Below are positions 35,045 to 44,805 of a stretch of DNA of 64,000 bases, piece after piece. The notes under the pieces were generated by a model. The model searched no databases and was not told where the DNA came from. It was given only the letters and a program-made list of their open reading frames with translations. This DNA is from Acidovorax soli (GTDB lineage Bacteria; Pseudomonadota; Gammaproteobacteria; Burkholderiales; Burkholderiaceae_C): contig NZ_JACHLK010000005.1 in NCBI RefSeq assembly GCF_014207955.1, positions 186,001-250,000 on the forward strand, in the 5' to 3' direction. How positions within the stretch are numbered: the stretch's first letter is position 1; the number at the start of each line of letters is the position of its first letter. The position numbers and the translations under genes were made by a program.

Positions 35045-35692
35045 TCAAACCCCTGGGCAGTAGTACATGGTGGTGTTGCCGCCGGGCGCGTACGGTGCGC
35101 AGCGGGCGGCGACCGGGATGTACTGGAGGTGGCAAGTGAAGTTGGCGGGGCACTGAAAGCCTGCGCCATTGCTCAGGGTGCCATCGGCTGCTCGAACCTT
35201 GGTGGCATCAATGTTGTCCTTGTAGGCGGCAGTGAGGTCGCTCTCGTTCTCGCGCCATGCGATCATCACGCCCAATTGGCGCCTTTGCCCGGCTGCCACG
35301 GCGGTCTCGGCCGGGGGGACGAAGATGCTGGCCTGGCCCAGGGGAAGGTTGTCGCGGACGGCCTTTTTCCAGACAGCCAAGTCATACGTCGCCAACTGCG
35401 TATGGGTACAACCGGTGGCACATGTACCTACGGTGGGGGTTGCTGCGAATGTCGTGACATAGGTGCCCAAGTCCGCCAGGGCATTCGGATTGGTCTTCAT
35501 GCGTTCGCCCAAATCCTCAATCAAGCGGATCGCCTGCGCCCGGCGCAGCGTGGTCGACGTGTCGGTGAGGGTGCGCATCTGGATGCCCAGGATGCCCAGG
35601 ATGCCCAGGGACATGATGGCGATGGCGACCAGAGACTCGATCAGGCTGACGCCGCGCTGCGAATCAGGGTGTTGGAGGTTGGCGGAGCGCAT
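35045..35692 (-). CDS. pilV: Type IV pilus modification/minor pilin PilV
   Basis: A 215-residue prepilin-like protein. The leader MRSANLQHPDSQRG precedes the site G-VSLIESLVAIAIMSLGI with Glu5; the helix continues through LGILGILGIQMRTLTD. Cysteines near residues 100-110 (GTCATGCTH) and at the C-terminus may form disulfides. The ATG at 35692 has AGAGGA nine bases upstream. The membrane helix is encoded by a three-copy 9-bp tandem repeat. It lies between fimT and pilW in the operon. Confidence 0.88.
   Translation of the reverse strand: MRSANLQHPDSQRGVSLIESLVAIAIMSLGILGILGIQMRTLTDTSTTLRRAQAIRLIEDLGERMKTNPNALADLGTYVTTFAATPTVGTCATGCTHTQLATYDLAVWKKAVRDNLPLGQASIFVPPAETAVAAGQRRQLGVMIAWRENESDLTAAYKDNIDATKVRAADGTLSNGAGFQCPANFTCHLQYIPVAARCAPYAPGGNTTMYYCPGV
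35581..35607. repeat. Three tandem copies of a 9-bp unit in pilV
   Basis: GGATGCCCA is repeated exactly three times (35581, 35590, 35599), encoding Leu-Gly-Ile x3 on the minus strand within the pilin membrane helix. Copy-number change would lengthen or shorten the helix in frame by three residues. Confidence 0.85.
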
Positions 35693-35751
35693 GGGAAATC
35701 CTCTTTGGCCGGAGCGGGTGGTTCTCACGAATTCAGGAAGTGGGTGCAGGT

Positions 35752-36399
35752 TCAGCATGCCTCGCTGCCTTTTTTGCGGATGATGCGTCCCCCCGTGCCG
35801 ACACACAGGCGGGCTGCACTGATGTCGGTCATGGTTTTGGTTTCGGGTGTGATGGCAAAGAACAGGTTGGTGGGAACACCTGCTCCGGCTCCCGTCGAAT
35901 GCGAGGCCATTCCCCAGCGGTCTACAACGATTTTGCTCGTACTGCCTGCCAGGCTCACTGTCACCCGGGTAGGCTCGGGCACTTCTTGCAGGGGGCATTC
36001 GTTGGGCTGGATTGCCGGGTTGCAGGGATCTTTCAAGCCATTGCTGTTCGCGTCGAAGAACACCTCCCAGCCGCAACCCCATTGGGTTGGTCCGGCGCCG
36101 TTGTTGCAGGTCAATGAGGCATTGTTGTCTTTCTTCTGGATGATGACGTTCCCACCTCGTTTGATGGCCTCCGATCGCGCCAGATACATGGTGGATGTCA
36201 TGCTTTCTGCCGTATCGCGGACCCGCCAGCGTTCAATCAGGGGTCTGAAGCTGGGCCCTACCAGGGCGCTCAATATCGCCACAATGGCCACGACGACCAT
36301 GAGCTCGATGGCCGTAAACCCGCCATTGGGATGCGCAGCTCCGCCGGGTGTGCGGGTGGCTGATCGACGGTAAAGGCTCGGTACTTGCATGATTTTCAT
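35752..36399 (-). CDS. fimT: GspH/FimT-family minor pilin
   Basis: A 215-residue prepilin-like protein, first gene of the minor pilin operon. The leader ends at the cleavage site NGG-FTAIELMVVVAIVAIL with Glu5. The GspH domain follows, with the typical helix continuation TSTMYLARSEAIKRGGNVII and a C-terminal Cys pair (ARLCVGTGG and SEAC). In Pseudomonas the paralogues FimU and FimT occupy this place; sequence alone does not separate them. The start is the ATG at 36399 or 36390. It is divergent from rpsO. Confidence 0.85.
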   Translation of the reverse strand: MKIMQVPSLYRRSATRTPGGAAHPNGGFTAIELMVVVAIVAILSALVGPSFRPLIERWRVRDTAESMTSTMYLARSEAIKRGGNVIIQKKDNNASLTCNNGAGPTQWGCGWEVFFDANSNGLKDPCNPAIQPNECPLQEVPEPTRVTVSLAGSTSKIVVDRWGMASHSTGAGAGVPTNLFFAITPETKTMTDISAARLCVGTGGRIIRKKGSEAC

Positions 36400-36781
36400 A
36401 TTAGGTGACCGGATGTGATGTGACCATGGCGTGCTGACCAGTGGCATGGAAGCCGGGACGAGCGGCCGAAAGCAGTGTCTCAGAGGGGTGGTGCCGCCTT
36501 CATGGCGCCACATGGCTACGGGTTGTCGGTGCGTGCTGTTCGTGTTTTTCGTTGCAATTGAGACTATTTTGCCGCTTGCGTCCGAGGGCGTTTCTGGATG
36601 CATTCTGGGCGCCCCCGCGGGCTTCGGCAAGCCAAAAAGACCCATCTTCCAGGGTGCGGGTTATAATCCGATGGTTTTGCATGGTGCAAGACGCACGCCA
36701 TCGGCCTTTCCAGCGGGTGGCGCAAGTAAAAACCGGGGTCTTTGGCGCTCTGCCGTAGGCCTCATCCAAGGAAAAAACCAA
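36400..36781. promoter_or_regulatory. 382-bp divergent intergenic region between fimT and rpsO
   Basis: The region holds the control signals of two operons. On the plus strand TATAAT at 36662-36667 is a perfect -10 box for rpsO, without a strong -35. The inferred rpsO leader (about 105 nt) contains a small hairpin, TTGCA (36677-36681) with TGCAA (36685-36689), and a ribosome site AAGGA about 10 nt before the ATG. Ribosomal protein S15 represses its own mRNA in other bacteria, and this leader is where such control would act. No clear promoter for fimT was found on the other strand, and no gene is seen. Confidence 0.5.
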
Positions 36782-37048
36782 ATGATCGCATCCTCCATCA
36801 AGGCCGAAGTCGTCAAGGCCAACGCCCGTGCTGCCAACGATACCGGCAGCCCAGAAGTGCAAGTGGCCCTGCTGACGGCCCGCATCAACGAACTGACCCC
36901 CCACTTCAAGACGCATGCCAAGGACCACCACGGTCGCCGCGGCCTGCTGCGCATGGTGAGCCGTCGTCGCAAGCTGCTGGACTACCTCAAGGCCAAGGAC
37001 GCCGACCGTTACACCGCGCTGATCGCCAAGCTGGGTCTGCGCAAGTAA
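36782..37048 (+). CDS. rpsO: 30S ribosomal protein S15
   Basis: An 88-residue rRNA-binding protein that joins the central domain of 16S rRNA early in 30S assembly. The full length shows the invariant features: [46 protein letters not shown] and the C-terminal [13 protein letters not shown]. The ATG at 36782 follows an AAGGA ribosome site. It is followed by a terminator and then pnp, the rpsO-pnp pairing found in most proteobacteria. Confidence 0.97.
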   Translation: MIASSIKAEVVKANARAANDTGSPEVQVALLTARINELTPHFKTHAKDHHGRRGLLRMVSRRRKLLDYLKAKDADRYTALIAKLGLRK

Positions 37049-37062
37049 GCTGCATCGCATGC

Positions 37063-37101
37063 AAAAACGCCTGGGTTAGTCCGCTAGCTCAGGCGTTTTT
37101 T
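37063..37101 (+). terminator. Rho-independent terminator after rpsO
   Basis: AAAAACGCCTG (37063-37073) pairs with CAGGCGTTTTTT (37090-37101) across a 16-nt loop and ends in six T, 15 nt after the rpsO stop. In rpsO-pnp operons some readthrough into pnp is usual. Confidence 0.85.
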
Positions 37102-37134
37102 ACTTCGGAGCCGCAAAACAGAGCGAAGCTGTGT

Positions 37135-37184
37135 CATTCCAGCGGGCCTGCCGCCGCCGCTGCAGGGTCAGGCCCGCTGGAATG
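37135..37184 (+). promoter_or_regulatory. Long hairpin in the pnp leader (probable RNase III target)
   Basis: CATTCCAGCGGGCCTG (37135-37150) and CAGGCCCGCTGGAATG (37169-37184) form a perfect 16-bp stem with an 18-nt loop, 71 nt before the pnp start. In E. coli a comparable stem in the pnp leader is cut by RNase III and lets PNPase control its own synthesis. Position and length fit the same role; this is inferred, not shown. Confidence 0.7.
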
Positions 37185-37255
37185 GCATCGTGTTCTGAAT
37201 TGCACTCCAAGCCGCGCTGGCATTGCATTGCCAGCTACAACAAAAGGAGCTGAAC

Positions 37256-39478
37256 ATGAGCATTTTCAACAAAGTCACCAAGACCTTCCAATGGGGCGAC
37301 AAGACCGTCGTCATGGAAACGGGTGAAGTCGCCCGCCAGGCCTCCGGTGCCGTGCTGGTGAACATCGACGACACCGTGGTGCTGGCCACCGTGGTGGGTT
37401 CCAAGTCGGCCAAGCCCGGCCAGGACTTCTTCCCCCTGACCGTCGACTACATCGAGAAAACCTATGCCGCCGGCAAGATCCCCGGCAGCTTTTTCAAGCG
37501 CGAAGCCAAGCCCAGCGAGCATGAGACGCTGACCAGCCGCCTGATCGACCGCCCGATCCGCCCGCTGTTCCCCGAAGGCTTCTTCAACGAAGTGCACGTG
37601 GTGATCCACACCGTGTCGCTCAACCCCGAAGTGGACGCTGACATCGCTGCCCTGATCGCCACCAGCGCTGCGTTGGCCATCTCCGGCATCCCGTTCAACG
37701 GCCCCATCGGTGCCGCCCGCGTGGGCTACATCAATGGCGAATACGTGCTCAACCCCGGTCAGACCGCGCGCAAGAGCTCGCAGATGGACCTGGTCGTGGC
37801 CGGTACCGAAGCCGCCGTGCTGATGGTGGAGTCCGAAGCCCAGCAGCTGTCCGAAGAAATCATGCTCGGTGCCGTGGTCTTCGGCCACCAGCAGGGCAAC
37901 ATCGCCATCAACGCCATCCATGACCTGGTGCGCGATGCTGGCAAGCCCGCGTGGGACTGGCAGCCTCCTGCCAAGGACGACGCCCTGATCGCCAAGGTCG
38001 GCGCCCTGGCCGATGCCAAGCTGTCTGCCGCCTACCAGATCCGCAACAAGCAAAGCCGCACGCAAGCCTGCCGCGAAGCCTACGCTGCCGTGATGGCGGG
38101 CCTCAAGGCCGAAGGTGTGGAATTCGACGCCGTCAAGGTCGAAGGCATGCTGTTTGACATCGAAGCGCGCATCGTGCGCAGCCAGATCCTGGCCGGCGAG
38201 CCCCGCATTGACGGCCGCGACACGCGCACTGTGCGCCCCATCGAGATCCGCAACAGCGTGCTGCCCCGTGCCCACGGCTCGGCCCTGTTCACGCGCGGTG
38301 AAACCCAGGCGCTGGTCGTGACCACGCTCGGTACCGAGCGCGATGCCCAGCGCATCGACGCCCTGGCTGGCGAGTACGAAGACCGCTTCATGATGCACTA
38401 CAACATGCCTCCCTTCGCCACCGGCGAAGTGGGTCGCATGGGCTCCACCAAGCGCCGCGAAATCGGCCACGGCCGCCTGGCCAAGCGCGCGCTGGTCGCC
38501 GTGCTGCCGACCAAGGAAGAGTTCCCCTACACCGTGCGTGTGGTCTCGGAGATCACCGAATCCAACGGCTCCTCGTCCATGGCTTCGGTCTGCGGCGGCT
38601 GCCTGTCGATGATGGACGCCGGCGTGCCCATGAAGGCGCATGTGGCCGGTATCGCCATGGGCCTGATCAAGGACGCCAACCGCTTTGCCGTGCTGACCGA
38701 CATCCTGGGCGATGAGGACCACCTGGGCGACATGGACTTCAAGGTGGCCGGTACCACCGCCGGCATCACCGCCCTGCAGATGGACATCAAGATCCAGGGC
38801 ATCACCAAGGAAATCATGCAGGTCGCCCTGGCCCAGGCCAAGGAAGCCCGCATCCACATCCTGGGCAAGATGCAGGAGGCCATGGGTGAGGCCAAGGCCG
38901 AAGTCTCGAACTTCGCGCCCAAGCTCTACACCATGAAGATCAACCCCGAGAAGATCCGTGACGTGATCGGCAAGGGCGGCGCCGTCATCCGTGCGCTGAC
39001 CGAAGAGACCGGCTGCCAGATCAACATCGAGGAAGACGGCACCATCACCATCGCCGCCACCGACGCTGCCAAGGCCGACGAAGCCAAGCGCCGCATCGAG
39101 CAGATCACGGCCGAAGTCGAGATCGGCAAGGTCTACGAAGGCCCTGTGACCAAGATCCTGGACTTCGGTGCCCTGATCAACCTGCTGCCCGGCAAGGACG
39201 GCCTGCTGCACATCAGCCAGATCGCGCACGAGCGCGTCGAGCGCGTGGGCGACTACCTGACCGAAGGCCAGATCGTGAAGGTCAAGGTCATGGAAACCGA
39301 CGAGAAGGGCCGCATCAAGCTGTCCATGAAGGCCTTGGCCGAGCGCCCTGCAGGCGGCTTCAGTGACCGTCCCGCGCCCGCAGAGCGCGGTGACCGCGAG
39401 CCCCGCCGCGACCGCGAGCATGGCCGTGACCGCCAGCCTGTGGATCAGCAACAGCAGCAACAACAGCAGCAGCAATAA
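37256..39478 (+). CDS. pnp: Polyribonucleotide nucleotidyltransferase (PNPase)
   Basis: Phosphorolytic 3'-5' exoribonuclease of the RNA degradosome. The 740 residues contain two RNase PH domains (about 1-230 and 320-550; [20 protein letters not shown] and [19 protein letters not shown] are typical), a KH domain ([15 protein letters not shown] near 570) and an S1 domain (about 622-692, [18 protein letters not shown]). The tail is Arg/Asp/Glu-rich, ending in ten glutamines. The ATG at 37256 has AAAAGGAG upstream; an earlier in-frame ATG at 37223 lies before that site and is rejected. Confidence 0.97.
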   Translation: MSIFNKVTKTFQWGDKTVVMETGEVARQASGAVLVNIDDTVVLATVVGSKSAKPGQDFFPLTVDYIEKTYAAGKIPGSFFKREAKPSEHETLTSRLIDRPIRPLFPEGFFNEVHVVIHTVSLNPEVDADIAALIATSAALAISGIPFNGPIGAARVGYINGEYVLNPGQTARKSSQMDLVVAGTEAAVLMVESEAQQLSEEIMLGAVVFGHQQGNIAINAIHDLVRDAGKPAWDWQPPAKDDALIAKVGALADAKLSAAYQIRNKQSRTQACREAYAAVMAGLKAEGVEFDAVKVEGMLFDIEARIVRSQILAGEPRIDGRDTRTVRPIEIRNSVLPRAHGSALFTRGETQALVVTTLGTERDAQRIDALAGEYEDRFMMHYNMPPFATGEVGRMGSTKRREIGHGRLAKRALVAVLPTKEEFPYTVRVVSEITESNGSSSMASVCGGCLSMMDAGVPMKAHVAGIAMGLIKDANRFAVLTDILGDEDHLGDMDFKVAGTTAGITALQMDIKIQGITKEIMQVALAQAKEARIHILGKMQEAMGEAKAEVSNFAPKLYTMKINPEKIRDVIGKGGAVIRALTEETGCQINIEEDGTITIAATDAAKADEAKRRIEQITAEVEIGKVYEGPVTKILDFGALINLLPGKDGLLHISQIAHERVERVGDYLTEGQIVKVKVMETDEKGRIKLSMKALAERPAGGFSDRPAPAERGDREPRRDREHGRDRQPVDQQQQQQQQQQ

Positions 39479-39589
39479 CCTGGAGTGCATGCTGCCGGCG
39501 GATGGCGTGATTGGCCGCTCAATGGCTGATCCGCCGTCTTTTTCTGCCACTGCAGGTGTGCAGGATGGCGGCAGCTCCGGTGTCCCCCG

Positions 39590-40594
39590 ATGACCACAAT
39601 CCCTCCTATGCAAGCGGTGGAAATTTCCGCGTTCGGCGCGCCGGACGTGCTGCGCCTGGGCGAGCGTCCTGTGCCCGTTCCAGGTGCCGGCGAGCTGCTG
39701 ATACGCGTGGGTGCCAGCGGCATCAATCGGCCCGATGTGCTGCAGCGCATGGGCCACTACGCGCCCCCGCCTGGCACCTCCGACCTGCCGGGTCTGGAAG
39801 TGGCAGGCGTGGTGGAGGCGGGTGATGCGGCGGCCATGGCCCAGGCGGGCCTGGCCATTGGCGACCGCGTCTGTGCGCTGGTGGCGGGTGGCGGCTATGC
39901 CCAGTGGTGCGTGGCGCCCGTGGAGCAGTGCCTGCCCGTGCCGGCGGGTTTCAGCGACATCGAGGCGGCCTCGCTGCCTGAGACCTTCTTCACGGTGTGG
40001 AGCAATGTCTTTGACCGCGGCCGCCTGCAGGCCGGTGAAACCCTGCTGATCCAGGGTGGCACCAGTGGCATTGGCGTCACGGCCATCCAGCTGGCGCGCG
40101 CCGTGGGTGCCACCGTGATCGCGACCGCTGGCAGCGATGACAAGTGCCAGGCCTGCCTGGGCCTGGGTGCGCACCACGCCATCAACTACAAGTCCCAGGA
40201 CTTCGTGGCCGAGGCGAAGCGCATCACCGATGGCAAGGGGGTGGATGTGGTGCTGGACATGGTCGCGGGTGGCTATGTCGCGCGCGAAGTCGAGTGCCTG
40301 GCCGAGGATGGCCGCCTTGTCATCATCGCCGTGCAGGGCGGGGTCAAGAGCGAGCTCAATGCCGGCCTGGTGTTGCGCCGCCGGCTCACCATCACCGGTT
40401 CCACGCTGCGTCCACGCTCCGTGGCCTTCAAGGGGGCCATCGCCCGCGCGCTGCGCGAGCGGGTGTGGCCCCTGCTGGTGGCGGGTACCGTGCGCCCGGT
40501 CATCCACAGCACGTTCGTGGCGGCCGATGCGGCCCAGGCGCATGCGCTGATGGAGTCCAACCAGCACATTGGCAAGATTGTTTTGACGTGGTGA
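39590..40594 (+). CDS. NAD(P)H quinone oxidoreductase, PIG3-type zinc-independent MDR
   Basis: A 334-residue medium-chain dehydrogenase/reductase of the QOR/TP53I3 (PIG3) group, which reduces quinones one electron at a time with NADPH. Seen are [24 protein letters not shown] residues at 38-56, [27 protein letters not shown] and the nucleotide-binding [20 protein letters not shown]. No zinc ligands of the alcohol dehydrogenases are present. Its stop is 8 nt before tpiA, so the two are likely co-transcribed. The physiological acceptor is unknown. Confidence 0.88.
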   Translation: MTTIPPMQAVEISAFGAPDVLRLGERPVPVPGAGELLIRVGASGINRPDVLQRMGHYAPPPGTSDLPGLEVAGVVEAGDAAAMAQAGLAIGDRVCALVAGGGYAQWCVAPVEQCLPVPAGFSDIEAASLPETFFTVWSNVFDRGRLQAGETLLIQGGTSGIGVTAIQLARAVGATVIATAGSDDKCQACLGLGAHHAINYKSQDFVAEAKRITDGKGVDVVLDMVAGGYVAREVECLAEDGRLVIIAVQGGVKSELNAGLVLRRRLTITGSTLRPRSVAFKGAIARALRERVWPLLVAGTVRPVIHSTFVAADAAQAHALMESNQHIGKIVLTW

Positions 40595-40601
40595 ACGGAA
40601 C

Positions 40602-41363
40602 ATGAAAAAGAAGCTCATCGCAGGCAACTGGAAGATGAACGGCGGCTTGGCTGCCAACGAGGCCTTGCTCAAGGCCTTGCGCGACGGCATGGCGGCCATT
40701 GCATCGCCATGCGACGTGGCGGTGGCCGTGCCGGCGCCTTACCTGGCGCAGGTGCAGGCCCTGGTCGCTGGCTCGGGCATTGCACTGGCGGCTCAAGATG
40801 TATCGGCCCATGAGCAGGGTGCCTACACCGGCGAGGTGTCGGCCGCCATGCTCAAGGAGTTCGGTGCGCGCTATGTGCTGGTGGGGCATTCCGAGCGCCG
40901 CCAGTACCATGGCGAGACCGATGCCGTGGTCGCCATCAAGGCGCAGCGCGCGCTGGCGCTGGGCGTCACGCCCATCGTCTGTGTGGGTGAAACCCTGGCC
41001 GAGCGCGATGCCGGCGAGACCGAGGCAGTCGTCAAGCGCCAGCTGGCTGCGGTGATCCACCTCAATGGCCACTGCATCAGCGAGATCGTGGTGGCCTATG
41101 AGCCGGTCTGGGCCATCGGCACGGGCCGCACGGCCACGCCCGCGCAGGCCCAGGCGGTGCACGCCGTGCTGCGCGCACAGCTGGCCCTGGCCAGCGGGCA
41201 TGCCGAGCGTGTGCACCTGCTCTATGGCGGCAGCATGAATGCCGCGAACGCGGCCGAACTGCTGGCGCAGCCGGACATCGATGGTGGCCTGGTGGGCGGC
41301 GCCTCGCTCAAGGCGGCCGATTTCTTGCAGATCATGGGGGCGGCCTCTGTGGGCCGCGCCTGA
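40602..41363 (+). CDS. tpiA: Triosephosphate isomerase
   Basis: Interconverts dihydroxyacetone phosphate and glyceraldehyde 3-phosphate in glycolysis and gluconeogenesis. The 253-residue TIM barrel has all key residues: N9-W-K11 (GNWKMNGG), GHSERR with the electrophilic H96, [11 protein letters not shown] with catalytic E167 and the flexible loop, and LYGGSMN near the C-terminus. It is followed 28 nt later by secG, a common proteobacterial arrangement. Confidence 0.97.
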   Translation: MKKKLIAGNWKMNGGLAANEALLKALRDGMAAIASPCDVAVAVPAPYLAQVQALVAGSGIALAAQDVSAHEQGAYTGEVSAAMLKEFGARYVLVGHSERRQYHGETDAVVAIKAQRALALGVTPIVCVGETLAERDAGETEAVVKRQLAAVIHLNGHCISEIVVAYEPVWAIGTGRTATPAQAQAVHAVLRAQLALASGHAERVHLLYGGSMNAANAAELLAQPDIDGGLVGGASLKAADFLQIMGAASVGRA

Positions 41364-41391
41364 AGTTATCCAAATCAGGAGTGAACAGAGA

Positions 41392-41766
41392 ATGAATGTG
41401 ATCGTGAATGTGATTCTGGCGGTGCAGATGCTGACCGCGCTGGGAATGATCGGCTTGATCCTGATCCAGCACGGCAAGGGCGCCGACATGGGGGCGGCCT
41501 TTGGCAGTGGCAGTTCGGGCAGCCTGTTCGGCGCCAGCGGCAGTGCCAACTTCCTGTCGCGCACCACGGCGGTTCTGGCCGCCGTGTTCTTCGCCGCCAC
41601 GCTGGCTCTGGCATACTTCGGCAATGCGCGCCCCGCCAGTTCTGGCAGCGTGCTCGAAGCGCCTGCAGCGGCTTCGCCTGCGCCTGCGGCGTCGGGTGCA
41701 GCCCCTGCAGCGATTCCTGTGCCTGTGGTGCCGGCTTCCGGTGCGGCGCAGATCCCGACCAAATAA
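41392..41766 (+). CDS. secG: Preprotein translocase subunit SecG
   Basis: Auxiliary inner-membrane subunit of the SecYEG channel. The 124-residue protein has two membrane helices (about 1-22 and 56-78) joined by the diagnostic cytoplasmic loop ILIQHGKGADMGAAFGSGSS, SLFGASGSANFLSRTTA. The C-terminal third is an Ala/Pro-rich tail common in betaproteobacterial SecG. The ATG at 41392 lies close after AGTGAACAGAGA; upstream open frame overlaps tpiA. A terminator follows at 41783. Confidence 0.95.
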   Translation: MNVIVNVILAVQMLTALGMIGLILIQHGKGADMGAAFGSGSSGSLFGASGSANFLSRTTAVLAAVFFAATLALAYFGNARPASSGSVLEAPAAASPAPAASGAAPAAIPVPVVPASGAAQIPTK

Positions 41767-41782
41767 TCTGCACTAATTTGGG

Positions 41783-41807
41783 CCCTGTTCCGCGAAGCAG
41801 GGTTTTT
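41783..41807 (+). terminator. Rho-independent terminator after secG
   Basis: CCCTGTT pairs with the GAAGCAGGG arm (5 GC/AT pairs plus a wobble and one more pair, loop of about six) and ends in TTTTT, 17 nt after the secG stop. It separates tpiA-secG from the tRNA gene. Confidence 0.7.
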
Positions 41808-41881
41808 ACGGAGTAGAATCCTGGATTGTCTGGAAAGCCAAAACCGCAAGGTTCCTCATGCCATCCAGGCACATACATCCA

Positions 41882-41966
41882 GCCGTCGTGGTGAAATTGG
41901 TAGACACGCTATCTTGAGGGGGTAGTGGCGAAAGCTGTGCGAGTTCGAGTCTCGCCGACGGCACCA
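41882..41966 (+). tRNA. tRNA-Leu (anticodon GAG)
   Basis: An 85-nt tRNA with encoded CCA. The acceptor stem GCCGTCG pairs with CGACGGC, followed by discriminator A and CCA. The D-arm contains AAATTGGTAGAC, the anticodon loop CTTGAGG carries GAG, a long class II variable arm (TAGTGGCGAAAGCT) follows, and the T-arm has GTTCGAGTC. The long variable arm and A discriminator are as expected for leucine tRNA, which reads CUC and CUU codons. It lies between secG and nuoA; tRNA-Leu at this place is common in Burkholderiales. A TAGAAT box at 41814 could be its promoter. Confidence 0.97.
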
Positions 41967-42039
41967 AAACAAAGGCCTCCCCGCTTGACCTGCCCAGGGT
42001 CAAGTCGGGCCAGGCCACAGCGGTGAGCACATCCTCCAG

Positions 42040-42399
42040 ATGAACCTCGATCAGTACCTCCCCGTCCTCTTGTTCATCCTGGTCGGCATCGCCGTTGGCG
42101 TCGTGCCCCTGGTCATCGGATATGTCCTCGGTCCCAACCGCCCGGACGACGCCAAGAATTCTCCCTACGAGTGTGGCTTCGAAGCCTTCGAGGATGCGCG
42201 CATGAAGTTCGACGTGCGCTACTACCTCGTCGCCATTCTCTTCATCCTGTTCGACCTCGAAATCGCGTTCCTTTTCCCGTGGGCGGTCACGCTGCACGAG
42301 GTGGGCGCTGCCGGTTTCGTTGCCGTGGTGATCTTCCTGACGATCCTCGTCGTGGGCTTTGCCTACGAGTGGAAAAAGGGCGCCCTCGACTGGGAATGA
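42040..42399 (+). CDS. nuoA: NADH-quinone oxidoreductase subunit A
   Basis: Small membrane subunit of Complex I at the junction of the peripheral and membrane arms. The 119-residue protein has three membrane helices and the conserved loop SPYECGFE plus [11 protein letters not shown], both diagnostic for NuoA/ND3. It is the first gene of the complete nuoA-N operon, 74 nt after tRNA-Leu. Confidence 0.97.
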   Translation: MNLDQYLPVLLFILVGIAVGVVPLVIGYVLGPNRPDDAKNSPYECGFEAFEDARMKFDVRYYLVAILFILFDLEIAFLFPWAVTLHEVGAAGFVAVVIFLTILVVGFAYEWKKGALDWE

Positions 42400-42426
42400 C
42401 AGCGGGCTTCAACAAGGACTGATGCA

Positions 42427-42906
42427 ATGATTGAAGGCGTGATGAAGGAAGGCTTCATCACCACGAGCTATGACTCCGTGGTGAATTGGGCCAAGACCGG
42501 CTCGCTCTGGCCCATGACCTTCGGTCTGGCCTGCTGCGCTGTCGAAATGATGCACGCGGCGGCTGCCCGCTACGACATCGGCCGCTTCGGCGCCGAAGTG
42601 TTTCGCGCCAGCCCCCGCCAGTCCGATCTGATGATCGTGGCCGGCACGCTGTGCAACAAGATGGCGCCCGCGCTGCGCAAGGTGTACGACCAGATGTCCG
42701 AGCCCCGCTGGGTACTGTCCATGGGTTCGTGCGCCAACGGCGGCGGCTACTACCACTACAGCTACTCCGTGGTGCGCGGCTGCGACCGCATCGTGCCCGT
42801 GGATGTCTACGTGCCAGGCTGCCCGCCCACGGCCGAAGCGCTGATCTACGGCATCATCCAGCTGCAGCAGAAGATCCGCCGCACCAACACCATTGCGCGC
42901 GTCTGA
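42427..42906 (+). CDS. nuoB: NADH-quinone oxidoreductase subunit B
   Basis: Peripheral-arm subunit carrying iron-sulfur cluster N2, the last electron carrier before quinone. The 159-residue product has the tandem cysteines LACCAVEMM (C36, C37), GSCANGGG (C102) and [14 protein letters not shown] (C132), the four N2 ligands. It begins 28 nt after nuoA. Confidence 0.97.
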   Translation: MIEGVMKEGFITTSYDSVVNWAKTGSLWPMTFGLACCAVEMMHAAAARYDIGRFGAEVFRASPRQSDLMIVAGTLCNKMAPALRKVYDQMSEPRWVLSMGSCANGGGYYHYSYSVVRGCDRIVPVDVYVPGCPPTAEALIYGIIQLQQKIRRTNTIARV

Positions 42907-42915
42907 GGGTTGACG

Positions 42916-43524
42916 ATGACATCTGTTGCCATTCGCCCTGAAAAAATCCAGGAAACCGTTGCTGCCGTGCTGGGCGACAAGGTTCGCAAGATCCAGGTGG
43001 CCCTCGGTGAGGTCACCGTCACCGTCTCCGCTGCCGACTACTTGGCTGCCATGCAGCAGTTGCGCGATGCGCCCGGCTGCCAGTTCGAGCAGCTGGTCGA
43101 CCTGTGCGGCGTGGACTACTCGGCCTATGCCGACGAGGTCAACGAAGGCGCGCGCTACTGCGTGGTCTCGCACCTGCTGTCGGTCAGCCTGAACCAGCGC
43201 CTGCGCGTCAAGGTGTTCTGCGCCGACGACGATTTCCCGGTCGTGGCCTCGGTCTCCGAGCTCTGGAACTCCGCCAACTGGTACGAGCGCGAGGCCTTCG
43301 ATCTGTTCGGCATCGTGTTCGACGGCCACAACGACCTGCGCCGCATCCTGACCGACTACGGCTTCATCGGCCACCCCTTCCGCAAGGACTTCCCGCTGTC
43401 CGGCCATGTCGAGATGCGCTACGACACCGAGCAGCGCCGGGTGGTCTACGAGCCCGTCTCGATCGAGCCGCGCGAGATCACGCCGCGCATCATCCGCGAA
43501 GACAAGTACGGAGGCCTGCACTGA
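42916..43524 (+). CDS. nuoC: NADH-quinone oxidoreductase subunit C
   Basis: A 202-residue 30-kDa-type subunit of the Complex I connecting arm. The signature [29 protein letters not shown] and [11 protein letters not shown] are seen in the C-terminal half. The gene is separate from nuoD; in E. coli the two are fused. The ATG at 42916 is preferred over a TTG at 42910. It begins 10 nt after nuoB. Confidence 0.97.
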   Translation: MTSVAIRPEKIQETVAAVLGDKVRKIQVALGEVTVTVSAADYLAAMQQLRDAPGCQFEQLVDLCGVDYSAYADEVNEGARYCVVSHLLSVSLNQRLRVKVFCADDDFPVVASVSELWNSANWYEREAFDLFGIVFDGHNDLRRILTDYGFIGHPFRKDFPLSGHVEMRYDTEQRRVVYEPVSIEPREITPRIIREDKYGGLH

Positions 43525-43551
43525 GGCGCCGCGCGCCCCACGTGAACCACC

Positions 43552-44805
43552 ATGGCTGAAATCAAGAACTACTCCCTGAACTTCGGACCGCAGCACCCGG
43601 CAGCGCACGGCGTGCTGCGCCTGGTGCTCGAACTCGACGGCGAAGTCGTCCAGCGCGCCGACCCGCACATCGGCCTCTTGCACCGCGCCACTGAAAAGCT
43701 GGCCGAGCACAAGACCTACATCCAGTCGCTGCCTTATATGGATCGTCTGGACTACGTGTCCATGATGTCCAACGAGCACGCCTACTGCTTGGCCATCGAG
43801 AAGCTGCTGGGCCTGGAAGTGCCCGTGCGTGCGCAGTACATCCGCGTGATGTTCTCCGAGATCACGCGCCTGCTCAACCACCTGATGTGGCTGGGTTCGC
43901 ACGGCAACGACTGCGGCAGCTCCACCATCCTGATCTACACCTTCCGCGAGCGCGAAGACCTGTTCGACATGTACGAAGCCGTCTCCGGCGCGCGCATGCA
44001 TGCGGCCTACTTCCGTCCGGGTGGCGTCTACCGCGACCTGCCGGACAGCATGCCGCAGTACAAGGTCAGCAAGATCAAGAACGCCAAGGCCCTGGAGGCC
44101 ATGAACCAGAACCGCCAGGGTTCGCTGCTGGACTTCATCGACGACTTCACCAAGCGCTTCCCGGGCTGCGTGGACGAGTACGAGACCCTGCTCACCGAGA
44201 ACCGCATCTGGAAGCAGCGCACCGTGGGCATCGGCGTGGTGCCACCCGAGCGCGCGCTCAACCTGGGCATGACCGGCCCCATGATCCGCGGCTCCGGCAT
44301 CGCCTGGGACCTGCGCAAGACCCAGCCCTACGATGTCTACGACCGCATGGACTTCGACATCCCGGTGGGCAAGACGGGCGACTGCTATGACCGCTACCTC
44401 GTGCGTGTGCAGGAGATGCGCGAGTCCAACCGCATCATCAAGCAGTGCGTGGACTGGCTGCGCGCCAATCCCGGTCCTGTCATTACCGACAACCACAAGG
44501 TGGCTGCGCCCGATCGTGAATCCATGAAGTCGAACATGGAGGAGCTGATCCACCATTTCAAGCTCTTCACCGAAGGTTTTCACGTGCCCGAAGGCGAGGC
44601 CTATGCCGCCGTCGAGCACCCCAAGGGCGAGTTCGGCATCTACCTGGTGAGCGATGGCGCCAACAAGCCCTACCGCCTGAAGATCCGTGCCCCGGGCTTC
44701 GCGCACCTGGCCACGCTGGACGAGATGGCCCGCGGCCACATGATCGCCGACGCCGTGGCCATCATCGGCACCATGGATATCGTGTTCGGGGAGATCGACC
44801 GATGA
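43552..44805 (+). CDS. nuoD: NADH-quinone oxidoreductase subunit D
   Basis: The 49-kDa-type subunit that, with NuoB, forms the quinone-binding site. The 417-residue product has the N-terminal [21 protein letters not shown] with the quinone-site histidine, [27 protein letters not shown] and the C-terminal DIVFGEIDR typical of the family. Its stop overlaps the nuoE start by 4 nt. Confidence 0.97.
   Translation: MAEIKNYSLNFGPQHPAAHGVLRLVLELDGEVVQRADPHIGLLHRATEKLAEHKTYIQSLPYMDRLDYVSMMSNEHAYCLAIEKLLGLEVPVRAQYIRVMFSEITRLLNHLMWLGSHGNDCGSSTILIYTFREREDLFDMYEAVSGARMHAAYFRPGGVYRDLPDSMPQYKVSKIKNAKALEAMNQNRQGSLLDFIDDFTKRFPGCVDEYETLLTENRIWKQRTVGIGVVPPERALNLGMTGPMIRGSGIAWDLRKTQPYDVYDRMDFDIPVGKTGDCYDRYLVRVQEMRESNRIIKQCVDWLRANPGPVITDNHKVAAPDRESMKSNMEELIHHFKLFTEGFHVPEGEAYAAVEHPKGEFGIYLVSDGANKPYRLKIRAPGFAHLATLDEMARGHMIADAVAIIGTMDIVFGEIDR

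Noticed and set aside
37235..40699. A ~1150-codon open frame antisense to pnp and the quinone oxidoreductase
   Set aside because: It spans two real plus-strand genes and a terminatorless gap, and its composition is typical of a shadow frame.
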